Shown piece after piece: positions 1-6,114 of a DNA stretch of 6,153 nt (positions within the stretch are counted from its first letter, which is position 1; every line of letters begins with the position of its first letter). Both the position numbers and the translations under genes were made by a program. Location: assembly GCA_905373195.1 (NCBI GenBank), contig CAJPSG010000073.1, positions 1-6,153 of the forward strand. The letters run 5' to 3'. The DNA is from Kingella oralis. GTDB lineage: Bacteria > Pseudomonadota > Gammaproteobacteria > Burkholderiales > Neisseriaceae. The notes beneath the pieces were generated by a model that was given only the letters and a program-made list of their open reading frames with translations, was not told where the DNA came from and did not search any database.

Positions 1-7
1 CAAACGG

Positions 8-29
8 TTTTATGTTTTCAGGCTGCCTT
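8..29. repeat. 22-base direct repeat, copy 1
   Basis: This 22-base segment, a DUS with its AT-rich flank, recurs without mismatch at 160-181. The two copies bracket about 130 bases just beyond the end of the membrane protein gene. In the minus orientation each copy carries a TAA after the DUS, and the second copy supplies the stop codon of that gene. Confidence 0.85.
17..28 (-). repeat. DNA uptake sequence (AGGCAGCCTGAA)
   Basis: A perfect 12-base DUS on the minus strand (TTCAGGCTGCCT on plus). In Neisseriaceae these words are bound by the pilus-linked protein ComP and favour uptake of related DNA. This dialect is the one reported for Kingella-type genomes. Confidence 0.9.
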
Positions 30-128
30 TGAAGCGGTTTTGAGTTGAGACGGCTGTTTAATCATTGACGCAGTGGCGTGTCGGCGGTTTGCCGACATTT
101 TGACCAAACAGCACGGTTTATTTCATGT

Positions 129-180
129 GCTATTGTGGCGATGAGCCGTCGCCGTTCCATTTTATGTTTTCAGGCTGCCT
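129..180 (+). repeat. Dispersed intergenic repeat, copy 1
   Basis: This stretch matches the reverse complement of 5740-5792 at roughly 80 percent by hand alignment, with small gaps. The core at 137-159 matches 5760-5782 at 20 of 23 positions. Both copies end in a DUS, intact here and degenerate (AGGCAGCTTAAA) in the other. It overlaps the last codons of the membrane protein gene. Confidence 0.6.
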
Positions 181-181
181 T
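160..181. repeat. 22-base direct repeat, copy 2, with DUS at the 3' end of a gene
   Basis: An exact repeat of 8-29. It contains a perfect minus-strand DUS (169-180) that is translated: its codons give Gly-Ser-Leu-Lys near the C-terminus of the membrane protein, and the flank provides Thr and the TAA stop. Confidence 0.85.
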
Positions 182-848
182 GGCGGAAGCTGCCGTGTGG
201 CGCGGCGTGGGCGATGGACGCGTGTTGAAAGGTTTGTTTTTCCTGCCATGTGGTCAGGGCGAGAAAGCCAGATATGCTGCCCAGCGCAAGGGCTGCCAGC
301 GTGATGCCCAGCAGGGTAACGATGTTGCCCCGCAGCACGCGGCGCGGGTTGGCTGTGGATTGCAGCAGGTATCGGGCGGCTGGGGGCATATCGTTGGAGG
401 CGATGGGCGCGGGCAATACGCGGGTTTTTATGTGGATAACCAGCGCAACGGGCAGCAGGGCAATCATCAGCCAGTCTGTTATGTCTAGTGTTTCTGCGGC
501 TTTGTCGCGCAAGATTTCGCTATGGTCTTGGGTAATCAGAAATTCGCGGGTGATGGGAATATGGCGGCGTATTTGCGCCTGCTCGTCGGCAGAAACGCGG
601 GTTTGGGCGGTGTGGGTTTTGCCTTGCGCGTCTTGGAAAACCACAATGGTTTCGCTATCCGTGCTTCCTCGGATGCTTTGGTAGTTTTCCGAATAGGGCA
701 TTGCCTGCACGGTTTCGCGGTGGGCGGCGGTGCTTACTAAATGCTGCTGGTTGATAACGGGCAGCAGCCTGAAAACGGCAAACGCGCCAAAGACGATGAT
801 GAGGAATAGGTTATTGAGCAGGGAGCGGCGTTGGGTACGCGGTTTCAT
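162..848 (-). CDS. Three-helix membrane protein of unknown function (DUF3592-like layout)
   Basis: A predicted inner-membrane protein of 228 residues whose function I do not recognise. Hydrophobic segments lie at about residues 11-30, 125-141 and 174-200. Between the first two is a hydrophilic region (about 32-124) with a strand-rich stretch around IVVFQDAQGKTHTAQTRV, followed by ITQDHSEILRD. A transmembrane helix, an extracytoplasmic domain with a V-F-x-D-x-x-G-K-x-H core, then another helix resembles DUF3592-type proteins, but that is inference from shape. I chose the ATG at 848 although the frame stays open to a TTG at 914. The stretch 849-914 is the 3' end of a decayed upstream gene, and the stop of that remnant lies 13 bases before this ATG. 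An AAGG about 10 bases upstream, merging with a DUS, may be the ribosome site. The last codons (GSLKT) are encoded by a DUS, so the tail may be a late addition. No promoter is visible close by; expression may come from upstream. Confidence 0.72.
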   Translation of the reverse strand: MKPRTQRRSLLNNLFLIIVFGAFAVFRLLPVINQQHLVSTAAHRETVQAMPYSENYQSIRGSTDSETIVVFQDAQGKTHTAQTRVSADEQAQIRRHIPITREFLITQDHSEILRDKAAETLDITDWLMIALLPVALVIHIKTRVLPAPIASNDMPPAARYLLQSTANPRRVLRGNIVTLLGITLAALALGSISGFLALTTWQEKQTFQHASIAHAAPHGSFRQGSLKT

Positions 849-849
849 T

Positions 850-861
850 TTCAGGCTGCCT
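850..861 (-). repeat. DNA uptake sequence
   Basis: A perfect minus-strand DUS lying between the stop codon of the gene remnant (862-864) and the ATG at 848. It forms one border of the remnant; the other border is the near-DUS at 1065-1076. Confidence 0.9.
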
Positions 862-1065
862 TTATGGTTTGCTTTGGTATTGGTAGCCATGCCAGCCGTA
901 TTTGTCGCAATCAATCAGCGTGGCGGGCTGCCATGTTTTGGTTCAATGCACGTCGGTTTTGACGTGTTTGGCGCGGACGAGTTTGAACAGGTTGTCAAAC
1001 TCGTTGGGCTGCACGGGTAAATCGCCGTTGTTGGTGGCAAAGCCGTTGCCGCGCCATGTTGCGTT
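862..1065 (-). pseudogene. Remnant of a protein-coding gene (3' end, one in-frame TGA)
   Basis: Reading the minus strand from 1065 gives a coherent frame of 40 codons (including GNGFATNNGDLPVQPNEFDN and then LFKLVRAKHVKTDVH), a TGA at 943-945, then 26 more codons in the same frame (TKTWQPATLIDCDKYGWHGY, then QYQSKP) to a TAA at 862-864. Codons on both sides of the TGA strongly prefer C or G in the third position, as the neighbouring real genes do, and the residue make-up looks like a folded protein. Competing frames here give Pro/Thr/Ser-rich nonsense. The simplest reading is a C-terminal gene fragment with a TGG-to-TGA change. The frame is closed upstream by a TGA inside the near-DUS at 1065-1076, so the 5' part is missing. 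I do not recognise the family. Alternatives are a real short gene of about 40 codons without a good start, or stop readthrough; both seem less likely. Confidence 0.6.
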
Positions 1066-1076
1066 TCAGGCTGCCG
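1065..1076 (-). repeat. Near-perfect DUS (CGGCAGCCTGAA)
   Basis: Matches the DUS at 11 of 12 positions; the first A is replaced by C. It marks the upstream limit of the gene remnant, whose frame meets a TGA formed by this word (CC-TGA-AA). Confidence 0.75.
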
Positions 1077-1095
1077 ATTGTGTTTATCCATAATG

Positions 1096-1107
1096 AGGCA
1101 GCCTGAA
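1096..1107 (+). repeat. DNA uptake sequence
   Basis: A perfect plus-strand DUS. With the minus-strand copy at 1170-1181 it forms an inverted pair facing inward, the opposite arrangement to the close hairpin pairs elsewhere in the window, with 62 bases between them. No coding sequence is evident in the gap between grxB and the remnant (1077-1202). Confidence 0.9.
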
Positions 1108-1169
1108 AATAGGCTTGAACCATCGCAATAGCAATATGTATGCACTTGCGCTTGCCCTGCCAAATACAT

Positions 1170-1181
1170 TTCAGGCTGCCT
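1170..1181 (-). repeat. DNA uptake sequence
   Basis: A perfect minus-strand DUS 21 bases beyond the grxB stop codon. Together with 1096-1107 it brackets a 62-base spacer. No T-rich terminator follows grxB here. Confidence 0.9.
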
Positions 1182-1202
1182 CTGTTTACAGGCTATGGCG
1201 CA

Positions 1203-1850
1203 TCACAACGCGCGGTCAAAGTAAGTATTGATTTGGCTGCGCTGCGCCATATTGACGATGTAGTCTTGCACGGCGGCGGGGAACTGGATGCCGCGCACCA
1301 TAGTGAGATTGCGCAGCATGGGGAAGATCAGGATGTCTTCCATGCTGAGATCGCTGCCGTTAAGGGTGTCGCCGTGGATTTGGCTGGCGAGCGTTTGCAA
1401 ATCGCTGTGGATTTGCGCAAGCAGCTCGGGGGTTTTTTCTAGCATTTGGGCGATGCCTGTGCCGATGCTGGCTTCTTTTTTCAGGATGAAGTACACCACG
1501 GCGGATGGGGTGGCAAATTCGGGCAAGCCTAGCTGGATGCTGCGGGGGAACAGCAGTTGGTTGTAATACGCGCCCACTTGGTCGGCCCATGCTTGGATGC
1601 TGGGGCGGATGGTTTCGTTGATGGGCGCGTTGGCTTGCGCGGCGATGTAGCGCACGATGTCTAGGCTTTCGCCCATGTGGCTGCCGTCGGGTTTTTGCAG
1701 GATGGGCACTTGTTTTGCGCCGATTAAGCCGATGGGGGTGGTTTCGTCGTCGTTGGCTAGGGGGATGAGTTCCACGGGGGTTTGGGTGAGCCCGAATGCC
1801 ATGCGGGCGCGCACGCAAAAGGGGCAGTGGTCGTAGATGTAGAGTTTCAT
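1203..1850 (-). CDS. grxB: Glutaredoxin 2
   Basis: A cytoplasmic thiol-disulfide oxidoreductase of the GrxB type, 215 residues, the same size as the E. coli protein. The N-terminal thioredoxin-fold domain (about 1-75) opens with MKLYIYDHCPFC. The redox pair is Cys9 and Cys12 in a CPFC motif (CPYC in E. coli). It continues with the cis-proline segment KQVPIL (Pro49) and the glutathione-contact pair Glu61-Ser62. The C-terminal all-helical GST-like domain (about 85-215) shows the conserved SMEDILIFPMLRNLT block at 169-183 and QIN near the end. GrxB proteins use glutathione to reduce protein disulfides and glutathionylated proteins but, unlike classical glutaredoxins, are poor donors for ribonucleotide reductase. 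The ATG at 1850 is preceded by AAAGGA with a six-base spacer, a good ribosome site. It lies 204 bases downstream of ltgA on the same strand and probably has its own promoter. The family call is secure. Confidence 0.96.
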   Translation of the reverse strand: MKLYIYDHCPFCVRARMAFGLTQTPVELIPLANDDETTPIGLIGAKQVPILQKPDGSHMGESLDIVRYIAAQANAPINETIRPSIQAWADQVGAYYNQLLFPRSIQLGLPEFATPSAVVYFILKKEASIGTGIAQMLEKTPELLAQIHSDLQTLASQIHGDTLNGSDLSMEDILIFPMLRNLTMVRGIQFPAAVQDYIVNMAQRSQINTYFDRAL

Positions 1851-1878
1851 GGGGTGTCCTTTGTGGGTGGATGTTTAT

Positions 1879-1906
1879 GGGATAGAAGGGGTTTTCAGGC
1901 TGCCAA
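1879..1906 (-). promoter_or_regulatory. Possible grxB promoter
   Basis: On the minus strand, TTGGCA (1906-1901) matches the -35 consensus at five of six positions. It is followed after 16 bases by TATCCC (1884-1879), a poor -10. The -35 overlaps a near-DUS. This is the best pair I found upstream of grxB, but it is weak. Confidence 0.3.
1894..1905 (-). repeat. Near-perfect DUS (TGGCAGCCTGAA)
   Basis: Eleven of 12 positions match on the minus strand; the first A is replaced by T. It pairs imperfectly with GGCAGCCT at 1924-1931 to make an eight-base stem upstream of grxB. Confidence 0.7.
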
Positions 1907-1942
1907 TTGGTGTGGATTCAATAGGCAGCCTTGCCCCTTTGT

Positions 1943-1991
1943 CCAAATCTTTGATTTGGGTATTAAGTAAGCATCTAAATCTTTGATTTAG
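1943..1991. promoter_or_regulatory. Two tandem dyads, possible operator pair upstream of grxB
   Basis: Two near-identical palindromes stand here: CCAAATC-TTT-GATTTGG at 1943-1959 and CTAAATC-TTT-GATTTAG at 1975-1991. Their centres are 32 bases apart, about three helical turns. They differ only at the second and next-to-last bases, and the change is compensated, so symmetry is kept in both. They lie 93-141 bases upstream of the grxB start. This fits paired binding of a dimeric regulator, but a dispersed AT-rich hairpin repeat is equally possible. No known regulator consensus was recognised. Confidence 0.5.
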
Positions 1992-2054
1992 CCATGCGAA
2001 CTTATGCAAAGCTCAGGGTAGTCCGCAGCGCAACGCGCAAGGTAGAAAATATGT

Positions 2055-3911
2055 TTACCGCGCGGGAATCATGCCCAGCCGTTGTTTCAACGATGTTTTA
2101 GGTTCGCCCAAAATATTGGCGTAATACACCGAATTGGTCAGCACTTTTTTCACATAATCGCGCGTTTCGTTAAACGGGATGGTTTCGGCGTAGATTGCGC
2201 CTTCCATGCTGGTGCCTTGCCATTTGCGCGCGCGCCCGGGGCCGGCGTTATAGCCTGCGGTGGCGAGTACGTCGCTGTTGCCCAGGCTGTTGCGCGCGTC
2301 TGCCATATACCATGTGCCCATGCGGATGTTGCCGTTCATGGTGTATAACTCGCTGTTATCCATGCCGATTTTGCGGGCGATCATGCTGGCGGTGGCGGGC
2401 ATCACTTGCATCAAGCCTTGCGCGCCCACGCTGGATTGCGCACCCATCACAAAGCGGCTTTCTTGGCGGATTAAGCCATACACCCATGCAGGGTCCACGC
2501 CGTTTTCGTTGCCGTATTGGGTAACCAGTTCGCGGAAGGGCGTGGGATAGCGCAGGTTATAGTTGAGCAGGTTGTGGGTTTTATCCGCGCTGTGGATGGA
2601 CATTTCGTAAAACTGGTGGTTAGCCGCAAGCTGGGCGGCGGTTAAGAGCGTGCCTTCGTTCATACCGCGCGTGGCGTATTTCCATTCGTTTTGCGCTTGG
2701 CGGCGCATTTTCCAGTTGCCCGATTGTTGGCTGGTGTGGAAAAGATGCAGGGCGCGTTGGATGGCACCGTCTTTACCCAGCTGCGTGATGTGGCTGTCTT
2801 GCGCGGCGGGGGCGTTGTTTTGCGCGTTAACACGGCCGCCCAGTTCTTCGGTGGCGAGTACGGCATAGAAATTGCGCCCGCTGGCGGCGGCTTTTTGATA
2901 CAGCGCTTGCGCTTCGTTGCGTTTGCCTTGCGCGGCTAGGGCGCGGGCGAGCCAGTATTGCCATGTGGGGTCGTTTTGCAGCTTGGGTGGCATGGTTTGG
3001 ATGATGTTGGCAAGCTCCGCCCAGTTTTGCTGGCGCAACGCGGCGCGGGCAAACCATTCAAATTGTTCGCTGTTGAGCTGGTTGCGGTCGGCGTTGCGGT
3101 AGTAGCTCAATGCGCCGCCCATGTTGAGATTTTTGGCTTGCGCCAAGCCGAGCACGCCCCATGCGAAGCCCGATTGTTCGCTGTTCAGGCTGCCTGAAAG
3201 CTGTTGCAGGCGGGCAGCGGCGGTGTCGGGTGATTTTTGCGCGTTTGCGCCGATAACATCACGCAGGGAATTTTCTTGCGCGCCAAAGCCTGTGGGACTG
3301 TCCAGCGGGCTGCCGAGCGCGGCGGCGAGGTTGGCGGCATCGGTGGTTTGCCCTGCACTGATTAAGCCGCGCACGCGCCGCCATGCGCGGCTGGGGTTAA
3401 GCTGGTTGGCGCGGGCTTGCAAGAGGCTGTTGCAGCCTGCGGGCAGTTTGCCTGTTTCTTCGGCAAGCTCGTTGATGAATTTGCTGTCGTTTTCTACGCC
3501 CAATAGGTTGGCGTAGCAGCGGGTTTCTTGACTGCGCCCTTCGGGGTCTAGCTGGGCGTATTGTTGTTGGAAGGTGGCGGTTTGCCCGCGCTTGGCTAGG
3601 CTTTTGAGCCATTCGTTGCGCACGCTTTCGCCCATCGCGCTTTGGCTTTGTTGGGCGAGAAATTGGGCGGGCTGGATGTCGTCGCCATTTTTGGCGGCGG
3701 CTAACACACTTTCATACACGCCGTAGGTTTGCAGGGCTTGTTCTGCCGACTGCGCGGGGCGCATATTGGGATGCGAAAACGCCGCTTCGCCCGACACGGG
3801 CGGCAGGGGCTGCTCTTGCACGGTGGGTGCGATGTGATGCGAGGCGCAGGCGGCTAAAAAGGCAACGGCAAGACCGCTGACGCTTTGAGAAAGAAAACGC
3901 AGAGCTGTCAT
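2055..3911 (-). CDS. ltgA: Outer-membrane lytic murein transglycosylase (LtgA/Slt70 family lipoprotein)
   Basis: A peptidoglycan lytic transglycosylase that cuts the MurNAc-GlcNAc bond without water and leaves 1,6-anhydro-muropeptides. It has 618 residues, close to neisserial LtgA. The N-terminus is a lipoprotein signal (MTALRFLSQS, then GLAVAFLAAC) with lipidated Cys22 followed by Ala, so outer-membrane sorting is expected. E. coli Slt70 is soluble by contrast. Residues of about 55-430 are Ala/Gln-rich helices matching the superhelical ring of Slt. The C-terminal lysozyme-like domain (about 460-600) carries the catalytic Glu484 in GLIRQESRF, then GAQGLMQVMP (496-505), AGYNAGPGR (552-560) and IPFNETRDYV (578-587), all signature blocks of family 1 transglycosylases. 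I chose the ATG at 3911: GATGGA stands seven bases upstream and the signal peptide begins directly. The in-frame ATG at 3965 lies inside the predicted -10 box and would be upstream of the transcript start. One DUS (3184-3195) is translated within the helical domain as SGSLN. The family call is secure; LtgA as the exact orthologue is likely. Confidence 0.95.
   Translation of the reverse strand: MTALRFLSQSVSGLAVAFLAACASHHIAPTVQEQPLPPVSGEAAFSHPNMRPAQSAEQALQTYGVYESVLAAAKNGDDIQPAQFLAQQSQSAMGESVRNEWLKSLAKRGQTATFQQQYAQLDPEGRSQETRCYANLLGVENDSKFINELAEETGKLPAGCNSLLQARANQLNPSRAWRRVRGLISAGQTTDAANLAAALGSPLDSPTGFGAQENSLRDVIGANAQKSPDTAAARLQQLSGSLNSEQSGFAWGVLGLAQAKNLNMGGALSYYRNADRNQLNSEQFEWFARAALRQQNWAELANIIQTMPPKLQNDPTWQYWLARALAAQGKRNEAQALYQKAAASGRNFYAVLATEELGGRVNAQNNAPAAQDSHITQLGKDGAIQRALHLFHTSQQSGNWKMRRQAQNEWKYATRGMNEGTLLTAAQLAANHQFYEMSIHSADKTHNLLNYNLRYPTPFRELVTQYGNENGVDPAWVYGLIRQESRFVMGAQSSVGAQGLMQVMPATASMIARKIGMDNSELYTMNGNIRMGTWYMADARNSLGNSDVLATAGYNAGPGRARKWQGTSMEGAIYAETIPFNETRDYVKKVLTNSVYYANILGEPKTSLKQRLGMIPAR
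3184..3195 (-). repeat. DNA uptake sequence inside ltgA
   Basis: A perfect minus-strand DUS within a symmetrical TTCAGGCTGCCTGAA stretch; the plus strand at 3187-3198 also reads AGGCTGCCTGAA, the related Simonsiella-type word. It is translated in frame as Ser-Gly-Ser-Leu-Asn. It is the only perfect intragenic copy in the three long genes apart from the one at the tail of the membrane protein gene. Confidence 0.88.
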
Positions 3912-3922
3912 TATTATTTCCA
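3912..3922 (-). promoter_or_regulatory. Ribosome binding site that decides the ltgA start
   Basis: On the minus strand, ATGGAAATAATA precedes the ATG at 3911, placing GGA about seven bases from the start. The upstream ATGs at 3926 and 3923 in the same frame have no comparable purine-rich site. Confidence 0.6.
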
Positions 3923-3960
3923 TCATGGGCTTGATTTTTCGGGGGAATTGAAAGGGGCGT

Positions 3961-3969
3961 ATCATAGCA
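3961..3969 (-). promoter_or_regulatory. Extended -10 promoter of ltgA
   Basis: The minus strand reads TGCTATGAT, an extended -10 (TGn followed by TATGAT). The -35 position (about 3984-3989) falls within a DUS arm and has no good TTGACA match, which an extended -10 can tolerate. Predicted transcript start is near 3954, giving a leader of roughly 43 bases. The ATG at 3963-3965 is part of this box and so is not a start codon. Confidence 0.55.
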
Positions 3970-3979
3970 TTTTTTGCGC

Positions 3980-4025
3980 TTTCAGGCTGCCTTTGGGGGG
4001 CGGGGCGGATGGAGGCAGCCTGAAA
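3980..4025. repeat. Inverted DUS pair 1
   Basis: Arms TTTCAGGCTGCCT (3980-3992) and AGGCAGCCTGAAA (4013-4025) are 13 bases long and perfectly complementary, with a 20-base G-rich spacer. The left arm sits in the -35 region of the ltgA promoter. Confidence 0.9.
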
Positions 4026-4057
4026 AATGAGAGTGGTTTTATTTGGGTGGAATGGGG

Positions 4058-4152
4058 TTTCAGGCTGCCTTTGATAAGGCGCAATTCTTGTTTACAAGCG
4101 ATGGCATGCTTTGCGACATCTAGCTAATCGTTTAACGCTTTTCAGGCTGCCT
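4058..4152 (+). repeat. Duplicated intergenic unit, copy A
   Basis: A DUS (4059-4070), about 68 unique bases, then a second DUS (4141-4152). It aligns with 4332-4427 at about 80 percent (19 differences over 96 columns by hand count). Shared blocks include GCGCAATTC, TGTTTACAAGCGATG, AGCTAATCG and TTAAC. In both copies the second DUS is the left arm of a hairpin. Confidence 0.75.
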
Positions 4153-4176
4153 CTGCGCCATAGGGCAGCCTGAAAA
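4139..4176. repeat. Inverted DUS pair 2
   Basis: Arms TTTTCAGGCTGCC (4139-4151) and GGCAGCCTGAAAA (4164-4176) with a 12-base spacer. The right arm is a near-DUS (GGGCAGCCTGAA, 11 of 12). The stem is followed by an A-run on both strands, not a T-run, so it does not read as a canonical terminator. Confidence 0.88.
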
Positions 4177-4228
4177 AATAAAATGGCTTGGTGTTGAGCC
4201 AAACGATTTTTTTTGCTGGATAGATTGG

Positions 4229-4276
4229 GTTTCAGGCTGCCTCAACGCGGGCGGGATGGTTGAGGCAGCCTGAAAC
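4229..4276. repeat. Inverted DUS pair 3, longest arms
   Basis: The arms are 17 bases and perfect: GTTTCAGGCTGCCTCAA (4229-4245) and TTGAGGCAGCCTGAAAC (4260-4276), with a 14-base GC-rich spacer. Complementarity extends beyond both DUS words. Confidence 0.9.
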
Positions 4277-4290
4277 GCTGCCCCGCGTTT

Positions 4291-4317
4291 CTACGGCTTG
4301 CTTGCAAGCCGTGCGCT
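4291..4317 (+). repeat. 27-base element, copy 1, with self-complementary core
   Basis: Contains the hairpin ACGGCTTGC-TT-GCAAGCCGT (4293-4312). The whole 27-base stretch recurs without mismatch, inverted, at 5910-5936, so the pair flanks the MetE-like gene. Confidence 0.85.
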
Positions 4318-4331
4318 GGCTTGAAAATGAG

Positions 4332-4427
4332 TTTCAGGCTGCCTTTGGCGGAGCGCAATTCCTGTTTACAAGCGATGACGCAGTTTGCAAAGCCCAGCTA
4401 ATCGCTTAACCCATTTTCAGGCTGCCT
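4332..4427 (+). repeat. Duplicated intergenic unit, copy B
   Basis: The second copy of the unit at 4058-4152, offset by 274 bases. It also begins and ends with a perfect DUS (4333-4344 and 4416-4427) and leads into an inverted DUS pair. It ends about 25 bases before the -10 box of the MetE-like gene. Confidence 0.75.
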
Positions 4428-4449
4428 CAAAGCATAAGGCAGCCTGAAA
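4415..4449. repeat. Inverted DUS pair 4, at the MetE-like promoter
   Basis: Arms TTTCAGGCTGCCT (4415-4427) and AGGCAGCCTGAAA (4437-4449) with a nine-base spacer. The pair covers the place where a -35 element would lie and ends four bases before the -10 hexamer, so its extrusion or binding of a DUS-specific protein could affect the promoter (inference). Confidence 0.88.
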
Positions 4450-4450
4450 C

Positions 4451-4459
4451 TGCTATACT
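4451..4459 (+). promoter_or_regulatory. Extended -10 promoter of the MetE-like gene
   Basis: TGCTATACT contains TGn plus TATACT (five of six to TATAAT). No good -35 lies 16-18 bases upstream. Predicted start is near 4466, giving a leader of about 37 bases, too short for a SAM riboswitch. No MetR (TGAA-N5-TTCA) or MetJ box was found. Confidence 0.6.
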
Positions 4460-4502
4460 CCCCGCATCTCACGTTTCACTAACCCCTACCAAAGGAAATG
4501 CC

Positions 4503-5648
4503 ATGAGCCAACTGTTCCCCGCCGCCACCCCGCGCACCCGCGCCCCTTATCGCTTTGACATCGTTGGCAGCTTTTTGCGCCCCGAAGCCTTGAAGCAAGC
4601 CCGCCGCCAATGCGCCTGCGGCGAATGCAGCATGGAAGCCATGCACGCTGTGGAAGATGCCGAAATCCACAAAATCGTAGAAAAACAAAAAGCCATCGGG
4701 CTGCCCGCCGTGAGCGATGGCGAATTTCGCCGCACATGGTGGCATTTGGATTTTCTGTTTGAACTGATTGGCGTGGAGCTGCGCGACACCGACACATACA
4801 GCACGCAATTCAAAGCCCATATGCACCGCCCCGTAACCCTAGAAATCATTGACAAAATCCAATGGCCCAACGTGCATCCCTTCTTGGAACACTACAAACG
4901 CTTGCACGCCGAAGCAGGTGGTTATCCCGTTAAATTCACCATCCCATCGCCCAGCATGTTGCACCTGATCACCTGCGTGCGCACCGCCGAGCCCAAATTG
5001 CCGCCCGTGTACGCCGATAACCAAGAGCAGCTTTTTGCCGACCTCACTGCCGTGTACATCCAAGCCGTAAAAGCGTTTTACGATTTAGGCTGCCGCATTT
5101 TGCAACTAGACGACACCTCATGGGGCGAATTCTGCTCCGAAGAAAAACGCGCCCTCTACGCATCGCAAGGCGTAAACGTGGATGCCACCGCCCGCCGCTA
5201 TGTGCAAATGCTCAACGACATCCGCGCTGCCGCCCCAGCCGATATGGCGCTCACCATGCACATCTGCCGCGGCAACTTCCGCTCCACATGGTTCTCGTCA
5301 GGCGGCTACGAACCCATCGCCGAAATCTTGTTTGGCGGCTGCCGCATCGACGGCTTCTATTTAGAATACGACAGCGACCGCGCAGGCGATTTCAAACCCC
5401 TGCGCTTCATCAAAGACCAACAAGTCGTGCTCGGCTTGGTAACCAGCAAAACAGGCGAATTGGAAAACAAGCAAGACATCATCAACCGCATCCAAGAAGC
5501 CAGCCAATACGTGGACATCAACCAGCTTTGCCTGAGCCCGCAATGCGGCTTCGCTTCCACCGAAGAAGGCAACGTGCTCACCGAAGAAGAACAATGGCGC
5601 AAGCTGGAATTTATCCGCGAAATTGCCGAAGAAGTTTGGGGCGCATAA
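4503..5648 (+). CDS. Core-type cobalamin-independent methionine synthase-like methyltransferase (MetE C-domain / YxjG family)
   Basis: A cytoplasmic zinc methyltransferase homologue of 381 residues. It corresponds to the catalytic C-terminal half of MetE (full MetE is about 750 residues) and resembles B. subtilis YxjG/YxjH. The predicted zinc ligands are all present: His253 and Cys255 in MHICRGN, Glu288 in FYLEYDSDRAG and Cys348 in LSPQCGF, equivalent to His641, Cys643, Glu665 and Cys726 of E. coli MetE. Other family blocks are FDIVGSFLRP (18-27), SDGEFRRTWWHLDF (71-84) and LQLDDTSWGEF (200-210). The protein should methylate homocysteine or a related thiol. The methyl donor is uncertain because core proteins lack the N-terminal domain that helps bind methyl-folate in MetE. 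The ATG at 4503 has AAGGA eight bases upstream and a promoter close by; a strong terminator follows 17 bases after the stop, so it is a single-gene transcript. Codons are C-rich at the third position, as in the neighbours. Confidence 0.93.
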   Translation: MSQLFPAATPRTRAPYRFDIVGSFLRPEALKQARRQCACGECSMEAMHAVEDAEIHKIVEKQKAIGLPAVSDGEFRRTWWHLDFLFELIGVELRDTDTYSTQFKAHMHRPVTLEIIDKIQWPNVHPFLEHYKRLHAEAGGYPVKFTIPSPSMLHLITCVRTAEPKLPPVYADNQEQLFADLTAVYIQAVKAFYDLGCRILQLDDTSWGEFCSEEKRALYASQGVNVDATARRYVQMLNDIRAAAPADMALTMHICRGNFRSTWFSSGGYEPIAEILFGGCRIDGFYLEYDSDRAGDFKPLRFIKDQQVVLGLVTSKTGELENKQDIINRIQEASQYVDINQLCLSPQCGFASTEEGNVLTEEEQWRKLEFIREIAEEVWGA

Positions 5649-5665
5649 TCTGCCCATAATCGTGT

Positions 5666-5713
5666 AAACAAAAACACTCGCAAGGGGGCAATCCGAGCGA
5701 GTGTTTTTGTTTT
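5666..5713 (+). terminator. Strong intrinsic terminator of the MetE-like gene
   Basis: The 16-base arms AAACAAAAACACTCGC (5666-5681) and GCGAGTGTTTTTGTTT (5697-5712) pair perfectly around a 15-base loop and end in a T-rich run. The stem begins 17 bases after the stop codon. The A-rich left arm means it could also work for transcripts from the right on the minus strand. Confidence 0.88.
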
Positions 5714-5739
5714 CAGCAAAGCAAGGCAGCCAAGCAATG

Positions 5740-5792
5740 AGGCAGCTTAAAAACGCCAATGGAGCGGCGACGGCTCGTTGCCCAAAAATAGC
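5740..5792 (-). repeat. Dispersed intergenic repeat, copy 2
   Basis: The inverted, diverged copy of 129-180. Its DUS (AGGCAGCTTAAA, 5740-5751) has two changes from the perfect word, which suggests decay after duplication or insertion. Confidence 0.6.
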
Positions 5793-5835
5793 CATGCTAT
5801 TTAGAACAACCCAATCCATCGCCCAATTGCCATAA

Positions 5836-5884
5836 GTTTTCAGGCTGCCTCAATGCAAAAAAGGCAGCCTGAAAACGCTTTTTT
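5836..5884 (+). terminator. Inverted DUS pair 5, probable second terminator
   Basis: Arms GTTTTCAGGCTGCCT (5836-5850) and AGGCAGCCTGAAAAC (5862-5876) are 15 bases and perfect, with an 11-base loop. TTTTTT follows at 5879-5884. This is the only DUS hairpin in the window with a T-run right after it, so it may act as a back-up terminator on the plus strand. Confidence 0.6.
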
Positions 5885-5909
5885 AAAACATCTTTAGCTT
5901 TTAACAGCA

Positions 5910-5936
5910 AGCGCACGGCTTGCAAGCAAGCCGTAG
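5910..5936 (-). repeat. 27-base element, copy 2 (inverted)
   Basis: The exact reverse complement of 4291-4317, with its own hairpin core at 5915-5934. Similarity fades at once on one side and within a few bases on the other, so this is a short mobile or dispersed word and not the edge of a long duplication. Confidence 0.85.
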
Positions 5937-6033
5937 GGGGCGCGGTTTGATTTTTAGGCTGCCCAAACACCGCGCCCGCGTTCAAAGCATGGCGTAGGGC
6001 GTGCCGCTTTGCTGCGCACGCGATGCAAGTTTA

Positions 6034-6045
6034 AGGCAGCCTGAA
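6034..6045 (+). repeat. DNA uptake sequence
   Basis: A perfect plus-strand DUS. With 6103-6114 it forms an inward-facing inverted pair separated by 57 bases. Confidence 0.9.
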
Positions 6046-6102
6046 AGCCGTAGGCTTCAATGAAGTTAAAACGAGCGAAGCTAAAACGCATAACACTCGT
6101 TT

Positions 6103-6114
6103 TTCAGGCTGCCT
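6103..6114 (-). repeat. DNA uptake sequence
   Basis: A perfect minus-strand DUS near the right edge, directly after the CTCGTTTT arm of a small dyad. Confidence 0.9.

Larger units (their letters stand above)
1..161. other. Intergenic segment at left edge
   Basis: No convincing gene is visible here on either strand. The segment holds a DUS at 17-28 and a short dyad at 79-97 (TGTCGGC, 5-base loop, GCCGACA) followed by TTTT on the plus strand. The dyad could be a weak plus-strand terminator, but no plus-strand gene is seen that would need it. The right part (129-161) belongs to a dispersed repeat that recurs inverted at 5740-5792. The plus-strand reading frame that opens here runs antisense through the membrane protein gene and looks like a shadow. 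Confidence 0.6.
3912..4502. other. Divergent intergenic region packed with DUS and repeats
   Basis: This region of nearly 600 bases separates two divergently transcribed genes and shows no convincing reading frame. It contains both promoters, nine perfect DUS plus one near-perfect DUS, four inverted DUS pairs, a duplicated unit (4058-4176 and 4332-4449) and a palindromic element (4291-4317) that has an inverted twin beyond the MetE-like gene. As both genes point away from it, the hairpins cannot be their terminators. Confidence 0.85.
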